Assembly (NCBI RefSeq): GCF_901709675.1 | Contig: NC_051096.1 | Span: forward strand, 7,343,001-7,407,000 | Direction of reading: 5' to 3' | DNA length: 64,000 nt | DNA from: Syngnathus acus | Taxonomy: Eukaryota; Chordata; Actinopteri; Syngnathiformes; Syngnathidae | In this document: positions 1 through 47,274 of the stretch, piece after piece | How the letters are laid out: each line of letters starts with the position of its first letter | Numbering within the stretch: position 1 is the first letter of the stretch | The notes under the pieces: generated by a model | What the model saw: only the letters and a program-made list of their open reading frames with translations | Told to the model about the DNA's origin: nothing | The model's database searches: none | Made by a program: the position numbers and the translations under genes

Positions 1-36565
<36,565 letters not shown>

Positions 36566-37032
36566 TTTCCCATGTGGTTCCTTGGGGCAGAAGTAAAAGT
36601 ATGAGTGCTGGACTGCAAATAAAAACAATAAACGGACAATATGACTTTTCTATTATTTTGAAAAGAAAAAAAAAGTATTTCTCATAATATTACAGAAGGC
36701 AAAGGTTATCCTACCTTGGTGGTGCATACAATTATTATTTGTTAAGACAAAAAAGAAATCTGCAGTTACTCTCCATTTCTATTATTCTATTAATAAATGC
36801 AGAAAGATAGAACCTTGCCAGAATACGGCTTTAGCCACAGGTGCTACTACCAATGCGAATACAACATGATTTGAATCACCTGTGGCTAACGCAGAACTGT
36901 GGAATAAATGACTTCTTCCACATTAAAAACATGATCATAAATATTAGATTTCTCTCGAAATTAACATTTAAAACACCGTTTTATGCTCTGACATTAGACA
37001 TACACTGTTAAATAGTAATGCACAGGAGGAGT

Positions 37033-37076
37033 TTGGATTATTTAATCATGAAAATTGGATTATTTAATCATGAAAT
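37033..37076. repeat. 22-bp tandem duplication
   Basis: The unit TTGGATTATTTAATCATGAA occurs twice, period 22, with an AT-rich palindromic core. It lies in the intron between the trappc9 leader exon and first coding exon. Confidence 0.85.
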
Positions 37077-37273
37077 GCAAGCAAGCACAACGTTCTACAT
37101 GTCCATTTGACAGTTCTCTTGTAGCTTAGCCAATTAGCCGGTGCACAATAGTCACGTTGGTAACACCTCAAGCTGCAATGTAACCAAAGGGTTAAATAGC
37201 ACACATTACCGTGCATATATTTTCAACTGGCACCATAATGACTTCTATTCCATTTATTCGTGCATTGCATTAC

Positions 37274-37345
37274 CTTTCTCAGCAAGCTGTCAAACGTTGC
37301 AGCTTCCTCCTTCGGCTCACGGGTTGGCGACGGAAGAACAACAAT
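37274..37345 (-). other. trappc9: Probable trappc9 5' untranslated first exon
   Basis: On the minus strand a good donor (GAGAAAG then GTAATG) ends at 37274. The first coding exon has a clear acceptor (ATTTGCAG) at 36613, 47 nt upstream of the ATG, so an upstream noncoding exon is required. This is the best candidate within 1 kb. The 5' limit is a guess; no TATA box is evident. It is inferred from splice signals only. Confidence 0.45.
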
Positions 37346-37387
37346 GTAGTTTAATTTCAAAATAAAAGCAGACGCCAAAACATAGTG

Positions 37388-37472
37388 GTCTACTAGTGCA
37401 ATTAAAAACGACTAGAACATAATAACTTAGCGGTCTAGTGGTTTAATTAAAAACTACGAGAACATAATAACT
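37388..37472. repeat. 45-bp imperfect tandem duplication upstream of trappc9
   Basis: Two units with period 45 share GTCTA, AATTAAAAAC and GAGAACATAATAACT-like blocks. They lie just upstream of the proposed trappc9 first exon. Confidence 0.75.
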
Positions 37473-37799
37473 ATACCAGCAACGAATACTTAAATCGAGT
37501 GTGCTGAAAGCGCATCAATCGAACAAAAAATAATGCTTTTATTTTGAATAAGTAAAACCTCTTTTCCTGTTGCATCCAGAACAATAATCCGTCTGCTACA
37601 AATGTCGGAACTTTAGTTTGGTTTTAAAGGCCTTTATTGATCAAAATTACTTATTCATGACAGAAAAATATCAGACTGAGCAAAAATTCAACATAAAGTG
37701 AACCGTGCACAACAAGAACATTTTATACTAAACTAACTCACAAAATAAAACCAATAAAAATAATTATAAAAGAAATGTATAATCAGAAAATAAAATCTG

Positions 37800-37823
37800 T
37801 ATATATATATATATATATATATA
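37800..37823. repeat. (TA)n microsatellite
   Basis: About 12 perfect TA units in the trappc9 to SLC6 intergenic gap. Confidence 0.95.
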
Positions 37824-37906
37824 AGTCAAAGTTTGCTTTATTGTCAATTTCTTCACATGCCAAGACACAAAGAAATCGAAATTACGTTCCCACTATCCCA
37901 CGGTGA
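37823..37906 (-). repeat. Retroposon 3' tail (LINE/SINE-type)
   Basis: On the minus strand it reads GTCTTGGCATGTGAAGAAAT, then TGACAATAAAGC and a CTTTGACTT end. It shares the GTCTTG-CAT-TGAAG and TTGACAATAAAGC blocks with 48218-48277. It directly adjoins the (TA)n tract. Confidence 0.5.
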
Positions 37907-38691
37907 CATAATCATATAATCAGCAAATAAAATCTTTATATCATCAAATACCATTAGGGCTTTCCAATTTCTTTCCAATAAAACTAAACCAACTGTCAAA
38001 ATTGTGTATGAATTATTTTACCAATATTATTCAAGTTTTAAGCATTATTTTGCTTTTCCTCTTTTGCTGTACCATCTCATATTTATTGTCCTTATGTGGG
38101 TGAATCATGCATGTCTCAGAACTCACTCAGCACTCAAATGCAGGTGATAAAAGGTACTTTGTTCAAATCGGTTTCGATTAAAAAATGTGAGTGCATTAAT
38201 TTGAACAGAATCATTTGTTTAAAATATATCAAGGTACATATGGAATTGTCTTTTATTGGAGGAATATTCTTTGAAGGAAATGCAACATTTACAGCACTGA
38301 CAGGTTCATTCGTATCGTCGCACCACATGGAATCAAATCACAATCCGAGTGAATTGAATCATTCCACTTTCAAATCGGATCATCCTTGTATCGTATCACA
38401 CCCCAAGTATTGAGATACCTATCAAATCATCTTCAATACTAATAAACATAAAAGGTGACAGGCCTGATGTTTTTAAAAGCTTATTTAGGGAATAAATGAA
38501 TCAAATTTAAACTGCAAAGCAACAAAGTAGAATTGTAAATGTATCTTTCAAAAATGTCTGTAATGTAAAAATGAATGCAATCAATTTTTCTGATGACACT
38601 GAGCAAAAGACCCGTCAAAGAAAATGTGACCTTTGTGATGTCATATTAAAGACGGAACGGTTTAAAGATGTATGAATAAAAGATGGTTCGA

Positions 38692-38752
38692 TATATAAAT
38701 AGGATCAAGCCTGGTGATTCAGTGCATTTCAAAACGGATTTCCCGAGGAGAG
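38692..38752 (+). promoter_or_regulatory. TATA box and probable noncoding first exon of SLC6 gene 1
   Basis: TATATAAATA at 38692-38701 is followed about 25-30 bp downstream by a TTCAGTG initiator-like sequence and then a donor (GAGAG then GTCAGT) after 38752. This would be an untranslated first exon spliced to somewhere upstream of the ATG at 39253. It is inferred from motif spacing; no transcript evidence is available. Confidence 0.4.
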
Positions 38753-39252
38753 GTCAGTGACTTTGTTTCTCACACTTCTGTTTTTTCAAATATTCCTAAT
38801 GTGTAAAAGACATAAAAAGAAAATTGTTAAATGGGTTTAATACTAGTGTCATTAATTTTAATATGATTTGAGTTATGCCAACAATGTACTGTATATAAAG
38901 TATTGGCCTGCTGTTTGTGTTTAAATGTTCATTTTTGAGTCCAGTTGAGTCAATGTAAACTAAATACTTTCCTTTTTTTTTATTCTTATAAAATATATTT
39001 TATGACAACACGGAAAAGTAACATAAAAGGCGTTCAAGAGAAACGGATTCTTGCATTTGGACTGCATTTACCAGCCATTCCGAATTCCCACCTCCAATTA
39101 GAACATGAACTCACCACTGATGGACAAACAATAAAAGCAGCCAGGAGTCAATGTTTCCCAATTTTTTCAGCTCATGACTTTAATGTGATTGGCTTTTTGC
39201 AGAATCATTCCTTCAACCAATAGTCTTGTGAAAATCACGCCTGAAGAAGTCA

Positions 39253-41972
39253 ATGACACACAAAAGCGCAATGGTCGAGAGTCCCTCCAACATAGAGGTG
39301 AGAAAAGAGATCACAGTCACGCCTCATTCGTGCTGCATTATTTGTGATTGAGGTCTTGTGGTGTTTTTTTTTCCTCCTCCAGCTCAACGGCGTCAAACGT
39401 GTCGACTCTGAAGATGCGGAAGACAAACAAATCAAATGGGACAACAAGCTGCAGTATTTGCTCACTTTGATTGGCTTTGCAGTTGGATTTGGAAACATCT
39501 GGCGCTTCCCCTACCTTTGTCAAACTTACGGAGGAGGTAAGATGCCATCATTGAGCATTTTGAAAAGAGTTGAAGGCTGTCAATCAAAAGGGTTGCTACT
39601 TTCCCAGGGGCCTTCCTAATCCCATATGTGATCGCTTTGATCTTTGAGGGTCTCCCCCTCCTCTATCTGGAGTTGGCGATCGGGCAGAGGCTCCGCAAGG
39701 GAAGCATTGGATCATGGAAGCACGTCTCACCCATATTGGGTGGAGTAGGTGGGTGAGCATGGAATGCCTTACTCCTTTATTTCTTTGGAGTTGTGTTAAC
39801 ATGGTTGTTTTCTTCTTGCAGGCATTAGTTGCATGTTTGTGTCTTTCCTGATTACCCTTTTCTACAACTCGGTCCTGGCTTGGGTGATGTGGTACTTCTA
39901 CAACTCCTTCAAAAATCCTCTGCCTTGGAGCCAGTGTCCAGTTAATGACACAAGTGTGTCTTTGTGAAGGCTTCAGCATTCTTCGAAGAACATTTGACAA
40001 TGTCTAAATGAGCCATTGTAATTGCCCCATGCAGATTTGACTCGAGAATGTGAGAAAAGCACGTCGGTCAACTTCTTCTGGTATCGTCAGACCCTCAACA
40101 TCACCACTGACATTGAGACCAACGGTTGTCTGCAGTCGCGGTTGGTGGCTTGCCTGGCTATTGCCTGGTTGATGGTCTATATCTGTTTCATCAAAGGAAT
40201 CAAGTCCATGGGAAAGGTCAGTTGGAAACATGTTTAGTTTGACTTTTGTATTTAAACTTGCCTTTGTTTTTAGGCAGTATATGTGACAACCACTTTGCCC
40301 TACCTGGTTCTCACCATTTATCTGGTCCGTGCCCTCACCTTGCCCGGAGCCATAGATGGACTGGTGTATCTTTTCACCCCAGATGTAAGTTTTCCTTGCT
40401 TAAGCATTACGGATCCAAACTTAACAGATGTTTTTTTTTTCCCAGTGGGAGATACTGAAGAACCCTCAGGTGTGGCTTGACGCCGCTACTCAAATCTTCT
40501 TCTCTCTCTCAGTGGGCTTTGGAGGTCTCATTGCATTCTCCAGCTACAACAATGAGCAGTAAGAAGATGTCATAGACAAAGTCGCGTGTGTTGTACTGTA
40601 CTTATGCATTCTTTTCTTCATTTTTTTTGTTCTGTGCAAATTAGCAATAACTGCGAGAAGGATGCACTTTTGGTGGGAATTACAAACAGTGCCACATCCC
40701 TGTATGCCTCCATCGCCATCTTTTCCATTCTGGGCTTCAAAGCCAACAACGACTTGCAGAACTGTCAGATTGAGTACGTGAGGGTCTTCCAGGAGATTTA
40801 CAGTCTGACTTACGAGACCGACTTCAAGTTTCTCAACGAGACTAACGTAACCTATAACCGGTTGATTGAGTCTTTGAAGACGGGAAATCCAGAAATAAAC
40901 TCCACGCTGTTACCGAGAGAGTGTAACCTAAGCACCTTCCTTGACCAGGTAATTCTGAAAAATACTTTTTTGGATTGAGATGTTATTCCAGTAGATCCGC
41001 CAGAGGCTTGATACCAATTCAGAAAACATCTCTTTTTTTTTACCTTAGAGTGCATCTGGAACTGGCCTGGCTTTTATCACCTTCACCCAAGCAGTGCTGG
41101 AGATGCCCTACCCTCAGGTATGGGCGACCTTGTTTTTCCTGATGCTCCTCAGCTTGGGCCTGTCCTCCATGTTTGGCACTCTGGAGGGAGTCCTCAACCC
41201 CATTCGTGAGCTCGACATCATGCCCAAATGGCTCTCCGTTGAAGTGTGGACAGGTACGTGAAAATCAATGAGATGGAAAGTGAGAAGATAGTTGCAATTT
41301 TTGTTTTTTGCAGGGTTCATCTGCTTGACTGCCTTTTTGATTTCGCTCATCTTCACCATGGGTTCTGGGAACTACTGGGTTGAGGTGTTCAACACTTACG
41401 TGGGCTCCATCCCCCTCCTCATTATTGCATTTTTCGAAGTGATTGGAGTGTCGTATGTCCGCGGAATGAAAAGGTCTGAATTTCTTCTTATATCTTTCTG
41501 TAAAAAAAAAAAACAAAAGAGTAATTTGTTTTCCTCTTTGTCCTCAAGATTCAGTCACGACATCTTTTTAATGACCGGGAAGAATCCCTGTCGTTACTGG
41601 AGAATTTGTTGGACTATCATCAGTCCGTTGATGATTATCTCAGTATTGATTGCGTACGTGGCTCTGGAGGCACAGCATGCTCCCACCTTTGGCACATGGA
41701 ATCCTGATTATGTAAGCAAATTGTACATTTCTCATTTGACTTCCAGTTTGGAAAGATGTCTTTTTTTTTTTTAGAAACTGTTTCCCCAAACTGAGGTCAA
41801 GCCTTACCCGGGCTGGTTGGTTGCCATCAGCGTATTGCTCAGTTCCGTGCCGTTGAGTCCCATCCTTGTTGTGGCTTTGTACCACAGCATCAAGAACACG
41901 TCCAGGCGTAATGTCAACCCGTACAGGGTTTCCATGGAGAATTCCCAGCAGGAGGAGCAGCAGTCCATGTAG
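39253..41972 (+). CDS. slc6a18: SLC6 neutral amino-acid transporter, B0AT clade (SLC6A18/SLC6A19-like), tandem copy 1
   Basis: Na+-coupled neutral amino-acid transporter with an expected 12 membrane segments, likely epithelial apical membrane by family. Exons: 39253-39297, 39383-39536, 39608-39748, 39822-39953, 40035-40216, 40274-40384, 40446-40558, 40645-40948, 41049-41253, 41314-41473, 41549-41711, 41775-41972; phases agree, 635 aa. TM1 has the family motif [20 protein letters not shown]. Other hallmarks are PWSQCP before the large extracellular loop with N-linked sites, [14 protein letters not shown]6 [19 protein letters not shown] and SASGTGLAF in TM8. SASG, SGNYW and WNPDY resemble SLC6A18 more; parts of TM8-TM10 resemble SLC6A19, so orthology inside this clade is uncertain and the symbol is provisional. 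Exon 8 is a fusion of two exons of the sister gene plus 18 nt (see findings). The start is the first ATG of a short exon ending in GTGAGA. Confidence 0.9.
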
Positions 41973-42287
41973 CGCTAGTTTGTTAACATCATGATAACGG
42001 CATGTTGATACAATGGAATTAATTTATGATGTGATTTTTTTCATCATGTTAGTGATATGATCACGATATTTTAATGTCGGTACTTTCGGCACACAAATGA
42101 CATTGGAACTTATGGAAAAATACCACAAAGGGTAACACGGCTTGGACTTTTTCATGGAAAAATACCAAGTGTAAGTCAAAGTCCACACCGTGCACAGAAT
42201 GTAGTAAAATAGCTGGCCGATTTTCAACTAGCCATCTTTATTGATTGTACGGCTGCTTTACTGGTGGTGGTTTATGACTAGTGTCTC

Positions 42288-42293
42288 ATTAAA
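42288..42293 (+). other. Candidate poly(A) signal of SLC6 gene 1
   Basis: ATTAAA about 315 bp past the stop codon at 41970-41972. It is the best hexamer before the SINE at 42418. Inferred only. Confidence 0.35.
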
Positions 42294-42417
42294 GAGCTTG
42301 GGCTCAAGTGTGGCCTTCTGGGTTGAACGGGTGCAAATTGAATTATCAGATGATGCTGCACGTGAGTGAATACATATATTAAATACACCTTGAGCATATT
42401 TTCTGTTGCATCCTTGG

Positions 42418-42738
42418 CTGAGAAGGGGGAACTCTACTTTAAAGTCCCAATGATCGTCACACATCTGGGTGTGGTGAAATTTGTCCTCTGCATTTAACCC
42501 ATCCCCGGGTGATTTTAATCCATCCCCTGGGGGGGAGGGGAGCAGTGAGCAGCAGCGGTGCCGCGCTCGGGAATCAGTTGGTGATCTAACCCCCCAATTC
42601 CAACCCTTAATGCTGAGTGCCAAGCAGGGAGGCAATGGGTCCCATTTGTATAGTCTTTGGTATGACCCGGCCGGCCGGGGTTTGAACCCACAACCTTCCA
42701 GTCTCAGGGCGGACACTCTACCACTAGGCCACTAAGCT
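42418..42738 (-). repeat. tRNA-derived SINE
   Basis: Read on the minus strand, the element opens with a tRNA-like head: a pol III A box TGGCCTAGTGG, then a B box GGTTCAAACCC about 45 nt later. A roughly 230-bp unrelated body and tail reaching to about 42418 follow. I recognise the body (GGGTTAAATGCAGAGGAC and the G/C-rich GGGGAGGGGAGCAGTGAGCAG region) as a common percomorph SINE. The tRNA part is mutated and is not a functional tRNA gene. Confidence 0.75.
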
Positions 42739-43329
42739 TTATATCCCATCATCAAATAGATTGAATCAAAACCTTGTATTATGAGCAATTTGCACGCATT
42801 TGCGGAAAGCAAAACCTTTGCAAACGTCTGCTCCGGATTTGCGCACAAATCAGCCAGTACAAAATGTTACAGCTGATAAAGAAGGGAAAGCGCTGAGGGG
42901 GCCGTATTAGCGCTAAATGGTTACTTTTCTTGCTTTGATGCATTCCATCCAGATTAGTTTGCTTCAATTGTTGATGCTGACATATTTAAAACTGTTAATT
43001 TGTTAACAATTTGACCTTCAAGCAAAAACTGCCCGCATTCGTCATACTCCTTAAATTCCTGTATACTGCACGGGACATTAAATCCCATAAAAGTGTGTTT
43101 TGCATATTTTGAGGTCAACGAAACAATGACAGGTTATCCATTTGGCAAGTCACTAAACCATCATCATCTTTGCATATTTGTGCTGTTTGATGCTTTAATG
43201 TCTGTCATAAAAACCAAAAGTCTTATCTCAAGAGTACACAAAGGTTATATTGTCATCTGCACCAGTAACTTGGCTGGAAGCTGCTGATAGGACACCGAAG
43301 GACAGCCCCCAAGAGAGCCAAAGGCAGCT

Positions 43330-43371
43330 GATAAAAGACAAGCCCCGCACATTGAAAACCTCCACACTCAG
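43330..43371 (+). promoter_or_regulatory. Possible core promoter and noncoding first exon of SLC6 gene 2
   Basis: GATAAAAG at 43330-43337 is a weak TATA-like element. About 34 nt further a good donor occurs (CACTCAG then GTGAGA) after 43371, 105 bp before the ATG at 43477. A downstream acceptor could be ACCATTAAAG near 43425. The arrangement mirrors gene 1 but the signals are weak. Confidence 0.3.
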
Positions 43372-43476
43372 GTGAGAACAAAACGGAGAGCTTCAACTTT
43401 CATTTTAGTGCATGTTACCATTAAAGGACTTTAGTGACAATTCTGGAATCGGCCCGCAATATTTGGCCAGTGCGCG

Positions 43477-46400
43477 ATGGACAAAGCAAGAGATGTGCAG
43501 GAGGAAGTCACATGGAACAACAAGATTGAGTACATGCTGACCTGCATCGGTTTTGCAGTTGGCATTGGAAATGTTTGGCGTTTCCCCTACCTGTGTCAGA
43601 TTTATGGAGGAGGTGAGTGACTTATTCCGTTTCCCACGTTAAGTGAGTTGCCGGCCGGCTCTGAAAGCGCTGGTCTTGATTCACTTCCTCATAGTTGACA
43701 GTGAAGGTCAAGCTGTACAAACATTGAATCACATTAATGTGCAGCGGGGGTTATCAGCTTGATTAATTGGCACGGCAGGTGTTGCCCAGAATAACGCTTA
43801 ACTATTATTAAAGAGCCGTTTCAGAAAGTTAGAACTACTGTTTGCATTCTCAGGAGCGTTCCTCATCCCCTATCTGATTGCGTTGGTGTTTGAGGGTCTC
43901 CCCTTGCTCTACTTGGAGATGGCAATTGGACAGAGGCTCCGCAAAGGAAGCATCGGAGTGTGGAAGAACATCTCGCCCTTCCTGGGTGGAGTGGGTGGGT
44001 GTCCCGGGATATTTCGGTACATGAAATTGGGAGTTTGTTTGGATGTTATTTTCTCCACGTAGGCATTGGCTCCATGATTGTATCGTTCCTGGTGTGCAAT
44101 TTCTATAATACCATCCTGGCCTGGGTCTTTTGGTACTTTTTCAACTCCTTCCAGAACCCTCTGCCATGGAGCCAGTGTCCACTCAACGATAACCGTACAG
44201 GTAATTCCATGAAACCAACCAGAACACAATGTGTGCATAGGACTAGTTTCACTTCTATTCTGGGCGTTACCAAAGGAGTGCCCCAAGGCTCTACCCCGGG
44301 TCCCATTTTCTTTCAATTGACATCAAGAGTTTTTTGGCAAATTTGTCAAACATTTCTCCAACTTGTGAAAATCAATAACCACAGATATTGTTTTGTTACC
44401 TTATCAATGATCCATGCAGGCTTGAATGACGAATGCGCGAAGAGCACTCCGGTCAATTACTTCTGGTACCGTCAGACCCTCAACATCACCACTGACATTT
44501 CGATCAGCGGTTCTCTTCAGTGGTGGTTGGTGGTCTGCCTGGCCTGCGCCTGGTTGATAATGTATATCTGTATGATCAGGGGAATCCAGTCTGTGGGGAA
44601 GGTCAGTGGACAGCAAACATGGTCAAGACCACTTCTCCATGTCTTTCAATGAATGTTATACAATTTAGGCTGTGTATGTGACAACCACCTTACCCTACGT
44701 GGTACTCACCATTTTTCTGGTCCGTGCCCTCACCTTATCCGGTGCTGCAGATGGACTGCTGTATCTCTTCACTCCTGATGTAAGCTTCTTCACTTTTGGG
44801 CGGACATTTGAGCATTACGAGAGCCTGATGTCTCTGTTTTCAGTGGGAGATACTGAAGAACCCTCAAGTGTGGTTAGACGCCTCGACCCAGATCTTCTTC
44901 TCGCTTTCCGTGGCCTTTGGAGGCCTGATAGCGATCTCCAGCTACGCTAATGAGAAGTATATTGTCGAAACTCTTCACGAGTACTTGTGTAGTCCGCTCT
45001 TTGATCTGCACTGTTCTGTGTGTACTAGAAACAACTGCGAGAAGGACGCAGTCATCGTTGGATTAATAAACAGCGGCACGTCTCTATACGCCGCCATTTC
45101 CATCTTTGCCATCCTGGGTTTTAAAGCTAACGCCGGTTTTGACACCTGTCTAAAAGAGTACGTACAGATGCATTGAATTGATCAAAATGGAACTGGTCTG
45201 GAAGACATATTGATCAGGCTTTATTAGTTCAACATTAGGACAGCCATAGCTGGGGTGTGGGTGATACCATTGGTGGTTTTGAGGGGGCGGGGGTGTCACT
45301 AACTTAGAAGATAAACAGTCGAGTGTCCACATCAAGACAGAGGCTAGTGCAGTCCTACCCTAGCCTTGTGCATGAACTGATAAAGCCTGTTCGGGTGACA
45401 GGCCAAAAAGTCTTCTCAGATGACCAGAACATTTTAGCAGAGATCGATTAAATGCCCTGAGAATAAATTAGCTGGATGAATGAGAGTATTCAAAGGCACG
45501 TTCGAATCTAACTATTAAGCCTCCTTGAAATATTTTTATTTGCAGAAATATCTTGGCTTTGACCAACCACTTTGAGTTTTCTGACCAGAATATAACAAGG
45601 GACAATTACGACCACTGGATTAAGTATCTGAATCAAACAAATCCAGATGAGCTGGCCAGTCTGCAACTGATACCCTGCGTCCTGAAAACTTTCCTTGACC
45701 AGGTGAAGTCATTCTCAACACGCATCCATCTGTGCATTCTCACGGGTTGTTTCCTCCCATTTCATTTAATTGCACTCAATGTACCAGACAAAAATGTGAA
45801 CTATTTCTTTTTAATCACAGAGCGCTTCTGGAACCGGCCTGGCTTTTATCGTGTTCACCGAAGCGGTACTGGCGATGCCGGGTTCGCAGATATGGGCATT
45901 ATTGTTTTTCCTAATGCTCTTCAGTTTAGGACTCTCCTGCATGTTTGGTAACGCAGAGGGAGTCCTAAGGCCCTTCAATGACCTCAATCTGCTACCCAAG
46001 TCGGTACCCCAATCACTTATTACAGGTACCTGACATTTTGTTGCTATTAAGTCAAAAGGCTGCATTTGTTTCCAATCCATGATTTTGTGCATTTTCTGTG
46101 TGACATTCGCAGGGGCCTTCTGCTTGATTTCATTTTCGATTTCGCTCATTTTCACCATGGGTTCTGGAAACTACTGGGTGGAAGTCTTCAACAGCTACGT
46201 GGGCTCGGTTCCCCTGCTCATTATTGCGCTTTTTGAACTTATTGGAGTCGTTTATATCTATGGAATGAGAAAGTATTGATTCATTCTTATCTTGCACAAT
46301 CACTGGCGGAGCTAGGATTATTTTCCTTGAGGGGGCGTTGTCAATGTTATCTTAGCAAAACAAAAACTTACAAAGTAAAAAAAAAATCTTCAAAAATACT

Positions 46401-47037
46401 CTATAAAGATAAATTGTAAAGTACTTACGGGGGATGGATACAATGTGGAAAAAATACCCGGAATAATCAACATATTTCAGGGGGGGGTTCAGTGCCCTCG
46501 CCAAACCCCCTCTAGCTCCGCCAGTGTACACAATCCAAGTCAGTTTGCAGCACAAAATTCATCTGTATGTCCTTTTTGTCTCCTCAGTTTCAGCGAAGAC
46601 ATCTATTTCATGACTGGGAAGAGGCCAAATATTTATTGGAGATTTTGTTGGACTTTCATCAGTCCTTTAATGCTTCTGGTCGTGTTAATTGCATATGTGG
46701 TCCTCCAAGCCCAGAAACATCCCACATACCCTGCATGGAATCCTGCTTATGTAAGTAACTTAAAATAAAAAAACACATTTATGGCCTGATTCCTGAATGT
46801 ACACAATTTCATCCTTTGCTTCAGGAACTCTTTCCCAAAACAGAGACGAAGCCCTACCCAGACTTTGTGTTTGCCATAATCGTCCTCCTTTGTACAGTGC
46901 CAGTGGTTCCCATCCCACTGATGGCTCTCTACAAAGGAATCCAAAAGGTCAGGAAGAGGTCTTCTACACGAGGGGGACTAAGCCCGTATGCCAATGAGGC
47001 TTTTGAAAACGAAAGGCAGAAACATCAGGAGCAGTAA
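43477..47037 (+). CDS. slc6a18-like: SLC6 neutral amino-acid transporter, B0AT clade (SLC6A18/SLC6A19-like), tandem copy 2
   Basis: Tandem paralogue of the gene ending at 41972, same strand. Exons: 43477-43612, 43854-43994, 44063-44200, 44420-44601, 44669-44779, 44844-44956, 45029-45157, 45546-45702, 45821-46025, 46113-46272, 46588-46750, 46825-47037; phases agree, 615 aa. TM1 motif [34 protein letters not shown]6 [33 protein letters not shown] and [15 protein letters not shown] are present. Eight matched exons, including the last four junctions and the 182-, 111- and 113-nt exons, are equal in length between the copies. It differs in a short N-terminus ([11 protein letters not shown], no separate first coding exon), in keeping the intron that copy 1 has lost, and in an unrelated C-terminal tail. 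Na+-coupled neutral amino-acid uptake is inferred from family. Its introns hold a hAT MITE and a LINE relic. Confidence 0.9.
44262..44319 (+). pseudogene. LINE reverse-transcriptase relic in an SLC6 gene 2 intron
   Basis: The intron frame reads [14 protein letters not shown], matching the LINE reverse-transcriptase motif of the type GVPQGSxLGPxLF. It is about 20 codons, with no further recognisable LINE sequence in frame. It lies in the intron between 44200 and 44420 and is a dead fragment. Confidence 0.6.
46301..46526. mobile_element. hAT-type MITE with 15-bp terminal inverted repeats
   Basis: The ends are exact inverted copies of CACTGGCGGAGCTAG. Flanks are TGCACAAT on the left and TACACAAT on the right, an 8-bp target duplication with one mismatch, which is the hAT signature. 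The 226-bp body has no transposase coding capacity. It sits in the intron between exons 46272 and 46588 of SLC6 gene 2 and is absent from the matching intron of gene 1, so it inserted after the tandem duplication. Confidence 0.8.
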
Positions 47038-47268
47038 CCTCTGCAGATGTTATCATGAACTATCTTTGCATTCCTGAAAAGGAACCTCCTGCGCACGTCT
47101 TTGCTTTTTTTTGTGTTCTTACCTTCTGTCAAGAATCAGATATTGTCGTCTTTTGGGAGATGAGTAGTTTGGAGTTATACTTCATGACTTGTGGGGGAGT
47201 GGGAAGGAATTCTGGCATCATTACAAAGGATGTTTTTTAGAGAGACAAAGGCTATTGATATGTCACTC

Positions 47269-47274
47269 AATAAA
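47269..47274 (+). other. Poly(A) signal of SLC6 gene 2
   Basis: Canonical AATAAA 232 bp after the stop at 47035-47037, in a short 3' UTR. It is the first good hexamer downstream. Confidence 0.55.

Larger units (their letters stand above)
37346..38691. other. Intergenic gap, trappc9 promoter side to SLC6 gene 1
   Basis: AT-rich. It contains the 45-bp duplication, (TA)n and a retroposon tail listed separately. It should hold the divergent trappc9 promoter, but no TATA box or CpG-dense block marks it. No gene was seen. Confidence 0.5.
41973..43329. other. Gap between the tandem SLC6 genes
   Basis: Gene 1 3' UTR, then the SINE, then about 590 bp with nothing recognisable up to the weak TATA-like element of gene 2. 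Confidence 0.5.

Noticed and set aside
40774-40803. A 30-nt micro-intron in SLC6 gene 1 (GTACGTGAGG to TTTACAG)
   Set aside because: It would keep frame, but 30 nt is below the size of spliceable vertebrate introns, and the read-through frame aligns better to gene 2 downstream. Kept as an exonised remnant instead.
42660-42738. A functional tRNA gene on the minus strand
   Set aside because: A and B boxes are present but the acceptor stem and anticodon region do not fold as a tRNA; it is a SINE head.
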